Origin: Corynebacterium sp.
Lineage (GTDB): Bacteria > Actinomycetota > Actinomycetes > Mycobacteriales > Mycobacteriaceae
Length of the DNA stretch: 44,850 nucleotides
Direction: 5' to 3'
Assembly: GCF_030530965.1 (NCBI RefSeq)
Contig: NZ_JAUMTY010000014.1
Location: forward strand, 1 to 44,850
Shown here: positions 16,089-25,633 of the stretch, piece by piece
How the letters are laid out: the number at the start of each line of letters is the position of its first letter
How positions within the stretch are numbered: position 1 is the stretch's first letter
Program-made: the position numbers and the translations under genes
The notes under the pieces: model-generated
Told to the model about the DNA's origin: nothing
The model's database searches: none
What the model saw: only the letters and a program-made list of their open reading frames with translations

Positions 16089-16823
16089 ATGAGAGACGAT
16101 TATCGGGAACACTTGGCGGAATTCGCCCATAATCTCATCGTCATGTGCGATTCGATTAAAGAGATGGCGTCGCATGCTTCCCGAGCGTTATTGAGCGCTG
16201 ATCTCACTTCTGCAGAAGATGTGTTGACCAGCGTGGAGGACGTCGAAGAGCTTCGCGTGAAGTGCGAACAACAAGCTTTTCAGCTTCTGGCGTTAGAAAG
16301 CCCGGTGGCCCGGGATCTTCGCCGTGTGATTTCCGGCACGTACATTGTGGAAGATCTGTCACGAATGTCGGCGCTGATGGTGCACATCGCGAAGGTGGCC
16401 CGCCGTCGTCACCCGGATTGCGCGGTTCCGGAATCCATGGTGCCGTACTTCTCCGAAATGGCGAAGCAGTGTTTGGACATCACGGCTACCTTGCACGACG
16501 TCCTGGTGTCCTACGATCCGGAGCTGGCATTGCAGTTGGCCCGCGACGACGACGCCATCGATGATCTCCACCACCACATTTTTGTCTTAACGACGCAGCG
16601 CGAGTGGCCATACACGACGACGAACGCCGTGGATGTCACCTTGCTATCGCGCTACTACGAGCGTTATTCCGATCACGCGGTCCAGATTGGTGCCCGCGTT
16701 ATTTACTTGGCGACGGGTATGCGCCCGGAAGAGTACGTGGGCGGGAAAGATGAACGCGACCGCGAAGCCACGTTCACCCGCCACTTTGACGAAATCCAGC
16801 AGCGCTACGGGGGAACGTTTTAG
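16089..16823 (+). CDS. phoU: Phosphate transport regulator PhoU
   Basis: A 244-residue cytoplasmic protein made of two three-helix bundles, each carrying the metal-binding motif of the family. Visible marks are LIVMCDSIKEMASHASRALL in the first repeat, LESPVARDLRRVISG between the bundles (the PhoU core signature) and LLSRYYERYSDHAVQIGARVIYLATG in the second. PhoU dampens phosphate uptake through the Pst transporter and signals phosphate sufficiency to the cognate sensor kinase. A -10-like TAAACT lies eight bases before the ATG with no ribosome-binding site, so the mRNA may be leaderless. It converges with the MFS gene, the stops overlapping by four bases. In related genomes it normally abuts pst; here the deoD cassette comes between. 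Confidence 0.92.
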   Translation: MRDDYREHLAEFAHNLIVMCDSIKEMASHASRALLSADLTSAEDVLTSVEDVEELRVKCEQQAFQLLALESPVARDLRRVISGTYIVEDLSRMSALMVHIAKVARRRHPDCAVPESMVPYFSEMAKQCLDITATLHDVLVSYDPELALQLARDDDAIDDLHHHIFVLTTQREWPYTTTNAVDVTLLSRYYERYSDHAVQIGARVIYLATGMRPEEYVGGKDERDREATFTRHFDEIQQRYGGTF

Positions 16824-18253
16824 GATGCCCCGTCGAGCGTCTCGCCACGCCGCTTCTCTCTCCTGGTGAGATAACGATCGGACGCCACATAAACGACGAA
16901 GGCCACGGCGGTAATGCCTGCGAGGATCCACAGCACGGTGGCATACGCGTGGGCAGTGTGTCCTGAGCCCTGCGTCAGCCCGCTGAGGAATGTCGGTTCG
17001 ATATCGATCAGCTTGGCCGTGTACGCAATGCCGACGGGGATCGCGATGTTGATGGTCAGGTTGTAAAAACCGATGGCAACGCCCGTTTTCTCGGCCGGGA
17101 TCTTCTTGATCGCTGAGGCCATCAGCGGTGCGTACATGAGCGCGAATCCGCTCCCGAAGAACATCATGGAAAGAATCAACAAACACACGGATGTGTCGGG
17201 AATAATTGCGGGAATGACAAGCGCACCGCAAATCGAGGACAACGCGATAATGATGGCCGGCCGTGTTTTCAGCACCTTCGCGATAGCACCCGATGCTGCT
17301 CCGACGGCGGTTGCACAGGCGTAGCCCGGCGCGATCAACATGGATGCTGTATCGGTTCCCAACCCGTGCAGGGTGGACACGATGAAGGGGAAGAAGAAAA
17401 TGTACCCCAGCTGCACGGAGTACAAGATGAGAACGACGACGAGGGCCCACACGTAACGGCCATTGAGGAAGAACTCTGGCCGGACAAGGGCCTTGTTGTT
17501 CATCTTGATGTACACCGCGAAGAGCACAACCCCAATGACTGAAATGACAGCGTAGATCGGCTGGAACTCTTGCATGAAGATGACGGCGAATGTGGCGAAG
17601 ACGCCGATGAGGAAGAGGCCAATGACATCCAAGTTGGCGCTGACTTTTTCATCGTCGGGTACGGTTTTCGCGATGAAAGGCACTGCAAGGATCAGGGCCG
17701 CAGAGACCAAGAACATTGCGGTCCACGAGATGTACGTGGACACGAATCCGCTGGTAAGCACACCGATCAGCATGGCCAATTGGAACGCAGCGGTAGAGAA
17801 CCCGAGGTACGTCTTCTGGTCTTTCGCGGAGATGTGCTTGGTGACGTAGATGACGTAGAGCGTCTCTGCCCCGGCTAACCCGGTGGTTTGGATAATTCGC
17901 CCGGTCAGCACCATCGGCCACGAGTGTTGGAAAACAAACCCGATGATGGAACCAATGACGGTCAGCCCGATCCCCACGTACAACAGCTTCTTAATGCTGA
18001 ACGTATCGGCAAGCGCGGCATACACCACAGCGCCGATACCGATGACAATTCCTGCCAGTGTGGCTTGCAGACTCACCGTCGTCGCAGAGAGGTGAAGGTC
18101 GTCGGCAATGGGCTTGGACATGAACTTAAAGCCGTTGTCAATGACCAAGCTGAAGACGAAGGTAAATAAAATAACAGGGACGGCGGCTTTGGGGTTAAGT
18201 ACCTTTTTGCCGGCCTTCTCCGGGGCGAGTGTTGCTGTTTCAGTATGTGCCAT
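16820..18253 (-). CDS. MFS transporter, probably for nucleosides or purines
   Basis: A 477-residue major facilitator protein with roughly twelve to fourteen membrane helices. The first helices carry VILFTFVFSLVIDNGFKFMSKPIADDLHLSA, an arrangement of the DHA2-like drug/metabolite group; the A-motif-like loop is YAALADTFSIKKLLYVG, and later segments include GRIIQTTGLAGAETLYV and FGSGFALMYAPLMASAIKKIPAEKTGVAIG. The gene starts ten bases after the deoD stop, in the same direction, with GCAGG as a weak ribosome-binding site, so the two are almost certainly one operon. This suggests nucleoside uptake or purine export, but that is inferred from context, since the family is broad. A multidrug role cannot be excluded. 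Confidence 0.8.
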   Translation of the reverse strand: MAHTETATLAPEKAGKKVLNPKAAVPVILFTFVFSLVIDNGFKFMSKPIADDLHLSATTVSLQATLAGIVIGIGAVVYAALADTFSIKKLLYVGIGLTVIGSIIGFVFQHSWPMVLTGRIIQTTGLAGAETLYVIYVTKHISAKDQKTYLGFSTAAFQLAMLIGVLTSGFVSTYISWTAMFLVSAALILAVPFIAKTVPDDEKVSANLDVIGLFLIGVFATFAVIFMQEFQPIYAVISVIGVVLFAVYIKMNNKALVRPEFFLNGRYVWALVVVLILYSVQLGYIFFFPFIVSTLHGLGTDTASMLIAPGYACATAVGAASGAIAKVLKTRPAIIIALSSICGALVIPAIIPDTSVCLLILSMMFFGSGFALMYAPLMASAIKKIPAEKTGVAIGFYNLTINIAIPVGIAYTAKLIDIEPTFLSGLTQGSGHTAHAYATVLWILAGITAVAFVVYVASDRYLTRREKRRGETLDGAS

Positions 18254-18263
18254 CGTTGCCTGC

Positions 18264-18980
18264 TTAGATCGCCGCGAGTGGAAGCGCGAGCTCCATCATG
18301 GTGGTAAATGCTTTTTCCCGTTCGCTCGCGGTGGTGGCCTCGCCCGTCACGATATTGTCGCTGACGGTGAAAATCCCCAGTGCTTCGACGCCTGCTTCTG
18401 CGGCGGTGGCATACAACCCGGCGGATTCCATTTCCACAGCGAGAACACCCATTGCCGCCCACCGTTGGTTGACGTCGTCCTGGTAGTTGTAGAACACATC
18501 GGAGCTCAGGACGTTGCCCACGTGGGTGGTGATTCCGGCCTCCTTCGCACGGGTTCGAACGTCCTCAATTAGCCGATACGATGCGATCGGTGCATATACC
18601 CCGGGCAGGTTGTACTGGGACAGGAAATTCGAGTCGGTGCAGGCAGCTTGCCCAATGACGACGTCGTAGAGGTTGAGATCCTTCTGCAGTGAGCCACATG
18701 AGCCGACGCGGACGAGCTTTTTCACACCGAAGTCATGGATGAGCTCCCACGCGTAGAGAGAGATAGAGGGGATACCCATCCCCGACCCCATCACTGAGAC
18801 TTCTTTGCCCTGGTAGGTGCCGGTGTAGCCGAAGGCGTTGCGGACGGAGTTGAACTGGACGGCGTCGTCGAGGTAGGTCTCTGCGATGAATTTTGCACGG
18901 AGCGGGTCGCCGGGCAGGAGGATCGTTTCGGCGATGGGTACGCCGTTCGGGTTGATATGCGGAGTTGATTGTCGGCCCAT
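18264..18980 (-). CDS. deoD: Purine-nucleoside phosphorylase, DeoD type
   Basis: A 238-residue cytoplasmic enzyme that splits purine (deoxy)ribonucleosides with phosphate into base and (deoxy)ribose-1-phosphate, in the hexameric NP-I family. Conserved elements are ILLPGDPLRAKFIAETYL (phosphate loop with Gly and Arg), FGYTGTYQGKEVSVMGSGMGIPS, VRVGSCGSLQ (phosphate Arg), AVEMESAGLYATA (ribose-binding Met-Glu) and TVSDNI (catalytic Asp). The length equals E. coli DeoD. ATG at 18980 has AGGAGA just upstream; the open frame extends further but without conservation. The Asp in SDN favours 6-oxo and 6-amino purines over uridine. It is followed by an MFS gene, forming a nucleoside salvage pair. Confidence 0.9.
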   Translation of the reverse strand: MGRQSTPHINPNGVPIAETILLPGDPLRAKFIAETYLDDAVQFNSVRNAFGYTGTYQGKEVSVMGSGMGIPSISLYAWELIHDFGVKKLVRVGSCGSLQKDLNLYDVVIGQAACTDSNFLSQYNLPGVYAPIASYRLIEDVRTRAKEAGITTHVGNVLSSDVFYNYQDDVNQRWAAMGVLAVEMESAGLYATAAEAGVEALGIFTVSDNIVTGEATTASEREKAFTTMMELALPLAAI

Positions 18981-19324
18981 GTTTTCTCCTGTTCGGGACA
19001 CGTCATGACGCCACCGTGCGGTTACGTTGACAAGTTTGCAGGACTCCCCTAGGCCCGAATGACCCCCAGTTCGCCCTCTGATCTGGATGTCCGCGTGAGC
19101 TACCTGTTGTGTCGGGCGCTGTGCCCGCGAACACCGGTCCGCAACCACCCCACCTTGTCCAGCCAACGCGGATGTGGTTGCTCACCCCTATGACTATCTC
19201 ATGTCTTTGCCCGTGGCGCAGTATGGGCCCTGTCACTTTTTCACGACAGTATGTTTCGACAACCTGACCTGTGCGGGCGATGTGTCTCGTCGGACTGCCC
19301 CGCACGGTCTACTAGCGCGAGTTG
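18981..19324. other. Intergenic region between pstB and deoD
   Basis: No gene with a plausible start or coding pattern. Near deoD there is TTGTCA on the minus strand about 50 bases before the start, with a weak -10 partner, and the 10-bp palindrome CGTCATGACG close by. The rest shows nothing I can name. Confidence 0.4.
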
Positions 19325-20101
<777 letters not shown>

Positions 20102-20153
20102 CGTGACCGTTCTCCTTATAACCGTGTGCAGATAATTGTCCGGACTGACGTTG

Positions 20154-21095
20154 TTATGACTTGACCGAGAACCGACGGGAAATGAGCCGAGCCGCAATAG
20201 TCAATACGGCAATAATGACGACGAGCGTGAAGGCCGCACCCCACATCTTGTCGACGGCTGCGCCCGTAGTTCCAGCTTTATACATGGCCAACATCATCAG
20301 CGGAAGCGACGTTTGTGGCCCTTCAACCGGATTGAAATTCGTTCCGACGTTATATCCAACCAAGATGAGAACGGGCGCTGATTCCCCCATGATCCTGGCG
20401 ACCGACAACATAATCCCCGTGATAATGCCGGACATTGCGGTGGGAAGAACGATACGGGCAATAGTTTTCCATTTCGGAACTCCCAATGCGTAGGCGGCTT
20501 CTCTCAGGTCTTGAGGAACAACCCGCAACATCTCTTCGGTGTTTCGGATAATCACCGGGACCATAAGCAGAACTAAGGCAAGAGATACAGCCATACCTGA
20601 GCGTTCAAATCCGAAGAGCACTACCCATAGCGAATAAATGAAGAGCGCCGCAACGATAGAGGGCACGCCCGTCAAGATATCCACCATAAACGTGGTCACT
20701 TTCCCCAGACGCGATTGTCCCGCGTATTCAACCAGATAGATTCCGGTCAGTACACCAATCGGGATCGAAAGCGCCGAGGTTATGAGCGCTTGAATGAGCG
20801 TTCCCATAATCGCGTGATACGCACCGCCACCGGCTTGGGATTCGATAATCCCCATCTGGGACTTCATCCACCAGGTGGAACTCAACGTGACGGCGGCACC
20901 GCGTGAGACCAGCTCCCAGAGCACCCAGAGCAGCGGGATGAACGCAACAATCACCGTCGCAAAGACAAGAACCCGCGCCATGTTATTCGTCACTTTTCGA
21001 CGAGTCGAAATAGCAGTAAAGGTCGTGGAGGTTTCGATTTTTTGATGCGGAGAAATATGTGGTTGTAATGCTGGCGATGAGACCGCGTGTGACAT
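20154..21095 (-). CDS. pstA: Phosphate ABC permease PstA
   Basis: A 313-residue inner-membrane subunit of the Pst importer. After a 35-residue hydrophilic N-terminus come six helices typical of PstA. Characteristic segments are GGGAYHAIMGTLIQALITSALSIPIGVLTGIYLVEYA (residues 92-128), DILTGVPSIVAALFIYSL, and the EAA loop VPQDLREAAYALGVPKWKTIARIVLPTAMSGIITG that contacts PstB. ARIMGESAPVLI follows. GGGAG precedes the ATG. It lies 63 bases after pstC and 52 before pstB on the same strand. Confidence 0.93.
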   Translation of the reverse strand: MSHAVSSPALQPHISPHQKIETSTTFTAISTRRKVTNNMARVLVFATVIVAFIPLLWVLWELVSRGAAVTLSSTWWMKSQMGIIESQAGGGAYHAIMGTLIQALITSALSIPIGVLTGIYLVEYAGQSRLGKVTTFMVDILTGVPSIVAALFIYSLWVVLFGFERSGMAVSLALVLLMVPVIIRNTEEMLRVVPQDLREAAYALGVPKWKTIARIVLPTAMSGIITGIMLSVARIMGESAPVLILVGYNVGTNFNPVEGPQTSLPLMMLAMYKAGTTGAAVDKMWGAAFTLVVIIAVLTIAARLISRRFSVKS

Positions 21096-21158
21096 CGTGG
21101 CGCTCCCTACTTTGTGTAACTGATGGCTGGTGTGTCGAGTCGGGGCTTATCTCTGCGT

Positions 21159-22241
21159 TTATCTCTTCGCCACAATGGCCCGGGCAATGGCATTGACGAC
21201 GAACGTCAAGAGGAAGAGAACGAGGCCAGCTGAAATGTAGGCTCCCGCCTGAATGTTGTTATTAAACTCCTGAGCGGCGTTCGCAATTGCCGTGGCGAAC
21301 GTTGTGCCACCGTCGAAGAGGGATCCGCGGAATTCCGAGCTCGGCGAGATCACTAAGTACAGGGCCATTGTTTCGCCGAGAGCACGGCCTAATCCCAGCA
21401 TGGCTCCGGAAATATATCCCGAAAAGCCGAAAGGTAAGACGGTCAATCTGACGACTTCCCATCGCGTTGCCCCTAAGGCCAACGCGGATTCAATGTGACC
21501 TTGTGGAGTTTGAACAAAAACTTCTCGGGCCGTTGCCGCGATCACGGGGAGAATCATGATGGCAAGGACGATTCCACCGGTCAACAGGTTTCTACTTGTT
21601 GCGAAAGCTGGGGAATTAGCAAAGGTTTTGAAAAGAATGAACTGACCTGCCCAGGAATGAATCCATTCGTAGAAGCCTCCGAGTTTTGGTCCGAGAACTT
21701 GGGCGCCCCACAAACCAAAAACAATAGAGGGAACGGCTGCGAGAAGATCAACAACAAATGCGATCGGTTTGACGAATCGCTGGGGGCAGTACTGCGCTAA
21801 AAAGATCGCTATTCCCAGCGCAACTGGCATCGCCAACACAAGGGCTACCAGGGACACTGTCACGGTGACAAAGAAAAGGTTCGGAATACCGAAGTGCATG
21901 GCCGACGTCGTCGCGGTATTCCAGTCACCGCTGTAGGTGAAGAAGTTCTCGGTGTTGTTCCGTAGTGCGGGGACTGCACGCCACAGCAAAAACGCTCCGA
22001 TAGCAGCGATGATGACGGTGATCATCATTGCGGACCCTGTCGCCAAGCCGTGGAAGATTCGGTCACCGGCGCGGACTTTCCCTGGTGCGTTGTGGCCGTC
22101 TTGGGCCTTCGGCGGGATATCTCCGTTACTGGGTGATGATAGTCCTGCCTGGTCAGCAGCGGAGGGAAGATGAGATCCGGCAGGCTGGAATGTTGCAGCT
22201 CCGGCGCTAGATGGAGTGGTCATTGGTGTCTCTGCACTCAT
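21159..22241 (-). CDS. pstC: Phosphate ABC permease PstC
   Basis: A 360-residue permease that pairs with PstA. It has a long Pro/Ala/Ser-rich cytoplasmic N-terminus (about 65 residues) before the first helix. Marks are FFVTVTVSLVALVLAMPVALGIAIFLAQYCP, VDLLAAVPSIVFGLWGAQVLGP and the EAA loop TPQGHIESALALGATRWEVVRLTVLPFGFSGYISG, followed by LGRALGETMALYLVIS. No strong ribosome-binding site precedes the ATG; the seventh codon is also ATG and cannot be excluded as the true start. The gene is 82 bases after pstS in the same operon. Confidence 0.93.
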   Translation of the reverse strand: MSAETPMTTPSSAGAATFQPAGSHLPSAADQAGLSSPSNGDIPPKAQDGHNAPGKVRAGDRIFHGLATGSAMMITVIIAAIGAFLLWRAVPALRNNTENFFTYSGDWNTATTSAMHFGIPNLFFVTVTVSLVALVLAMPVALGIAIFLAQYCPQRFVKPIAFVVDLLAAVPSIVFGLWGAQVLGPKLGGFYEWIHSWAGQFILFKTFANSPAFATSRNLLTGGIVLAIMILPVIAATAREVFVQTPQGHIESALALGATRWEVVRLTVLPFGFSGYISGAMLGLGRALGETMALYLVISPSSEFRGSLFDGGTTFATAIANAAQEFNNNIQAGAYISAGLVLFLLTFVVNAIARAIVAKR

Positions 22242-22323
22242 TGGGGTCTATTGGAACGTGTGAACTTGGTTGTATCCGGGGAACGCGCAATCCAAATCAT
22301 CTGAAATGACGCGTTCCCTCGGA

Positions 22324-23439
22324 TTACTTGATTTCTTTAATCGCGCTGGTCAATTTGTCTTTCAATTGACCGGTGACCGGAATATAGCCCTGGTCTTCCA
22401 AATTCGAGTCCTGCCCATCATTGATAGCGACGGTCAGGAAGTCGCGGACGCGATCACCGGTGGACGAATCTTGGTACTTCGAGCACACCAGTTCATAGGT
22501 GGTGAGGAACAGCGGGTAACTGTCTTTTTCTTTCAGACCGAACAGGGCGTCGGTATCGACAACCATGTTGTTGCCCTCACCTTTATATGTGAGCTTGTCT
22601 AAGGCATTGCCGACGGTCTCTTTATTAAGTTCGACGGGGCCTTGTCCGAAATCGATCGCCGCCTCTTTCAGCTTGGCTTCTTTGGCAAATCCGGCTTCGA
22701 CATATGTGATGGCCCCGTCGGTGGCTCCGACTTCCTGGACGACGCCGGAAGACCCATTCGCTCCCGACCCTGTGGTGGAGGGGAACGCTTTCCCTTCGGA
22801 ATCCCACTGCCCCGGCGCGGATGCCTTCAAGAACTTTTGGAAGTTATCTGAGGTTCCCGATTCATCTGAACGATAGATAACCTTGATGTCTTTGTCGGGA
22901 AGATTAACTCCATCATTGAGTTTCTTGATGGAGTCATCATTCCACTTCTTGATCTCGCCCTTGAAAATCTTGGCGATCACTTCAGGGCTGAGGGCGACAC
23001 TGTCAACGCCATCGAGCTTATAAGCGACGGCAACGGGCCCGATCACCATAGGAAGTTGCCAGACGTCGGATTTACAGGTCTTGTCCTTCGCCTCAGTCAT
23101 TTGGCTATCGTCAAGCGGCGAATCGGACCCGCCGAAGTTAACCTGTCCGGCTATGAATTGCTTTTGACCAGCACCTGAGCCGGTGCTGTTGTACGAGAAC
23201 TGTGCGCCAGGTACTGCCTGTGAGTATTTCGCAGAGAAAACGCTCATGGCTTTCTGCTGGGCAGATGAGCCCTCTGCGGTGAGTTGTCCGGTGGTTCCAG
23301 AGAGGTTTGAATCTCCGTTGGACGATGATGACCCCCCGTCCGCGCTGTTGTCATCACTATTGCAGCCCACCAAGGTGAGGGCTGAGACGGCTGCGATGGT
23401 AGCCAGGGCAGTGCCACGTCCTACTTGTTTCCTGTTCAC
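22324..23439 (-). CDS. pstS: Phosphate-binding lipoprotein PstS
   Basis: A 371-residue periplasmic-side lipoprotein that captures orthophosphate for PstCAB. The signal is short (NRKQVGRGTALATIAAVSAL) and ends in the lipobox LTLVGC (Cys26). The mature protein has the PstS hallmarks: EGSSAQQKAMSVFSAKY, YNSTGSGAGQKQFIAGQVNFGGSDSPL (phosphate-binding Ser and Asp), VIYRSDESGTSDNFQKFL and the downstream TYELV region. I placed the start at GTG 23439 rather than at the frame's upstream GTG because GGAGG stands just before it and none before the other. A pair of 11-base direct repeats resembling a PHO box lies upstream. It is the first gene of pstSCAB. Confidence 0.93.
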   Translation of the reverse strand: MNRKQVGRGTALATIAAVSALTLVGCNSDDNSADGGSSSSNGDSNLSGTTGQLTAEGSSAQQKAMSVFSAKYSQAVPGAQFSYNSTGSGAGQKQFIAGQVNFGGSDSPLDDSQMTEAKDKTCKSDVWQLPMVIGPVAVAYKLDGVDSVALSPEVIAKIFKGEIKKWNDDSIKKLNDGVNLPDKDIKVIYRSDESGTSDNFQKFLKASAPGQWDSEGKAFPSTTGSGANGSSGVVQEVGATDGAITYVEAGFAKEAKLKEAAIDFGQGPVELNKETVGNALDKLTYKGEGNNMVVDTDALFGLKEKDSYPLFLTTYELVCSKYQDSSTGDRVRDFLTVAINDGQDSNLEDQGYIPVTGQLKDKLTSAIKEIK

Positions 23440-23591
23440 TTTTCCTCCGGGACTCAGGGATTTCGCCAGGTCAGGAGCAGAACGAGCCACGTCGGATGGC
23501 TGACGTCATCTGCCTCGTTCGGCGCCTACTGATTCCGACACATGCGGTTTCAGATTTGAAAGTAACCCGTGGAGGTTGCCAGTGAGCAGAT

Positions 23592-23613
23592 TCAAGATGA
23601 ACAGAGAGTGAAC
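23592..23613 (-). promoter_or_regulatory. Candidate PHO box upstream of pstS
   Basis: Two adjacent 11-base units on the minus strand, GTTCACTCTCT (23603-23613) and GTTCATCTTGA (23592-23602). This repeat period and the GTTCA core match the direct repeat units bound by PhoP in Streptomyces. The site ends right at the mshD stop codon and lies about 150 bases before the pstS start, so the promoter would sit in between. Confidence 0.4.
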
Positions 23614-23615
23614 AC

Positions 23616-24701
23616 TCAGAATTTCCACGCCGTGTGGCGCTCAACCACCGTAAATCCGAGCGCTTCGTAAGCGTGAACGGCGGGCGCGTTATCCGCCTCG
23701 ACATAGAGTTCGACGTAGGCCGCATCGTTGCTGGCCAGGTACTGAATTCCCTTCGCGGTTAAAGCTCGGCCTAAGCCTCGCCCCTGGGCTTTTCGCGCCA
23801 GCCCGATCACGTACACCTCGCCGACTTTACGCCCGGTTTCGTCGTCACCCTCACGCGCTAATTTCGTCCAGTGGAACCCTAGAAGAGGGGGAAGCGAATC
23901 AGCGTCTCCGTCCTTCTGGTCACCCTCGCTCCCCCAGAGCAACAACACGCCGTCGGGGTCGTACCACGATGCACGCCGGGCTTGATCCAGCCGCGCCTGA
24001 TCCCAGCCGCCTTGTTCGGGGTGCCAGTCAAAGGCCTCGTTATTGACGGCCAGCCATGCAGCATCAACTGCGTCTTTCCCCCATCGACGCGCTGATTCCG
24101 TCCAGCTGAGGACCGTGACATCATCGGGTAGCGTCGCTGCTGCCTGAGCAACGGGATTGTTATCAGACTCGTCTTTGACGACAGACCCGGGGAGCTCCAT
24201 CACGAGGAGTTCACGATCAGCGGTAGCACCAATGTGCTCAGCCGCTGCCCGCGCCGCGGGAAGGTCACCATGCGCCCACCACGTCAACCCAATTCCATTG
24301 GTGTGAATATCACGCTCATCACCCAGACCAAGCGACGACGCATGTGCTCGCACCGCACATTGCAGCGCTGTAGCCAGTCCGCCTCGTCGATAAGAAGGAT
24401 GAACAGCCAGCTCAACGGCCGGGCCAGAAGGATCGACGGCTGCAATGCCGCGCACATGCCCGTCGACTCTGACTAACGCGTGCCAATGATTGAGGTCCGG
24501 CTCCTCCATTCCGCGCAAGAATTGTTCGGAAAACGGTGCGACGCCGTCATGCCGGGTGCTCTCGTGCAGAATCGTTTCGATTTCCATCCAGCGATCGGCT
24601 GAGGCTTGTCGAGCATTGCGAACCCGGGGAGAAACTGGCCCTAACACCAGCTGCGTGATGATGTCACACGGCTGTGCGTTGAACGTGGGTGCGTCTGCCA
24701 T
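23616..24701 (-). CDS. mshD: Mycothiol synthase
   Basis: A 361-residue enzyme that acetylates Cys-GlcN-Ins with acetyl-CoA, the last step of mycothiol synthesis, in the cytoplasm. It consists of two GNAT domains. The N-terminal one (about 1-150) has VELAVHPSYRRGGLATALQ; the C-terminal one (from about 170) has VGEVYVIGLARKAQGRGLGRALTAKGIQYL and the closing ELYVEADNAPAVHAYEALGFTVVERHTAW. WLAVNNEAFDWHPEQGGW is the MshD-specific substrate region. ATG at 24701 has GAGGA upstream at normal distance; a GTG five codons earlier does not. It sits between the GlnR-like gene and pstS on the same strand. The gene places the organism among mycothiol-producing actinobacteria. Confidence 0.93.
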   Translation of the reverse strand: MADAPTFNAQPCDIITQLVLGPVSPRVRNARQASADRWMEIETILHESTRHDGVAPFSEQFLRGMEEPDLNHWHALVRVDGHVRGIAAVDPSGPAVELAVHPSYRRGGLATALQCAVRAHASSLGLGDERDIHTNGIGLTWWAHGDLPAARAAAEHIGATADRELLVMELPGSVVKDESDNNPVAQAAATLPDDVTVLSWTESARRWGKDAVDAAWLAVNNEAFDWHPEQGGWDQARLDQARRASWYDPDGVLLLWGSEGDQKDGDADSLPPLLGFHWTKLAREGDDETGRKVGEVYVIGLARKAQGRGLGRALTAKGIQYLASNDAAYVELYVEADNAPAVHAYEALGFTVVERHTAWKF

Positions 24702-24808
24702 CACTACAATCCTCACTCATTTCTGGGTTCTGCTCGTCTGAGCTGTTCGTCTGTACTTGTGGCCGAATGTGGTTGGCTTTCGTCGCACAGGCTACCGGTG
24801 TTCTGGCG

Positions 24809-24834
24809 CGAGTCATAGTTTCGAGTCACAGTTT
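24809..24834. repeat. Tandem 13-base repeat between glnR-like gene and mshD
   Basis: CGAGTCATAGTTT (24809-24821) is followed directly by CGAGTCACAGTTT (24822-24834), one mismatch. It lies in the 147-base gap upstream of mshD, so it may be a regulator-binding site. No promoter could be placed with confidence. Confidence 0.5.
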
Positions 24835-24848
24835 CGGGCACGTCACGA

Positions 24849-25526
24849 TCATGCATCAACGTCGATAGCCTTATAGCCGACGTTGCGCACAGTGGCGATC
24901 ATTCCCTCGTACTCAGTGCCCAACTTGGCGCGGAGCCGCCGAACGTGCACGTCGACAGTTCGGGTGCCGCCGAAAAAGTCGTACCCCCACACCTCTTGCA
25001 ACAGCTGCTTTCGCGTGAACACACGGCCGGAATGTTGGACCAGGAAGCGGAGCAATTCGAACTCCTTATACGTCAGATCCAGCGGGGTTCCGTGAATCCG
25101 CGCAGTGTAGGTGGCGTCATCAACAACAAGTTCACCGACAGTGACGACGTTCGAATCGTCGATCTCGTTGACGGGGACTGGCCGACGGGTGAGCAGGAGC
25201 CGGAAGCGCGCGTCGATTTCGACCGGCGTGGCGCTGGCCAGGAGGAATTCGTCGACGGCCCAGGACGAATCTAGGGCGATCAGGCTGGTTTCCGCGATGG
25301 CGACGGCCACGGGCATGTCAGGATGAGCAGCGGCAACGGTGCGGCAGAGCTCGCGTGCGCCGAGGAGATCGGAGCCGGTAACGTCGATAACTGCGAGTTC
25401 GACGTCGTCAAGTTGTCGTGAGGACGTAGCGTCGGGGGGAAGAATGACGGTCTCGTGTGGCAACAGCGCCAAAGGCGGGAGCACGTCGGCCACGCTTGTG
25501 GCATTGGTGAGTAACGCTATCCTCAC
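24849..25526 (-). CDS. glnR: Orphan OmpR-type regulator, GlnR-like
   Basis: A 225-residue DNA-binding protein. Residues 1-110 are a degenerate receiver domain: the usual acidic pair after the first strand is missing (MRIALLTNATSV), the phosphoacceptor-like Asp48 stands in LAVIDVTG, and the conserved Lys near the end is absent. Residues 125-222 are a standard winged helix: LDLTYKEFELLRFLVQHSGRVFTRKQLLQEVWGYDF, then TRTVDVHVRRLRAKLG and the wing MIATVRNVGYKA. No sensor kinase gene is adjacent. Order and content match the GlnR-mshD-pst neighbourhood of mycobacteria, where GlnR governs nitrogen genes without phosphorylation. In corynebacteria AmtR does much of that work, so the regulon here is uncertain. 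The start is GTG. Confidence 0.75.
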   Translation of the reverse strand: MRIALLTNATSVADVLPPLALLPHETVILPPDATSSRQLDDVELAVIDVTGSDLLGARELCRTVAAAHPDMPVAVAIAETSLIALDSSWAVDEFLLASATPVEIDARFRLLLTRRPVPVNEIDDSNVVTVGELVVDDATYTARIHGTPLDLTYKEFELLRFLVQHSGRVFTRKQLLQEVWGYDFFGGTRTVDVHVRRLRAKLGTEYEGMIATVRNVGYKAIDVDA

Positions 25527-25633
25527 GGTGTAATCCTTTTTCGTTGACTAGCTCAACAGCTCAATACTGGGTCACTTTAGCCCAGTTCGCCCCATTGACC
25601 GAACCGGATAGTCTATTTGCGCTTGTAGGTTCG

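Noticed and set aside
19003..19305. Open frames in the pstB-deoD gap
   Set aside because: They lack ribosome-binding sites and conserved motifs, and overlap the deoD promoter region.
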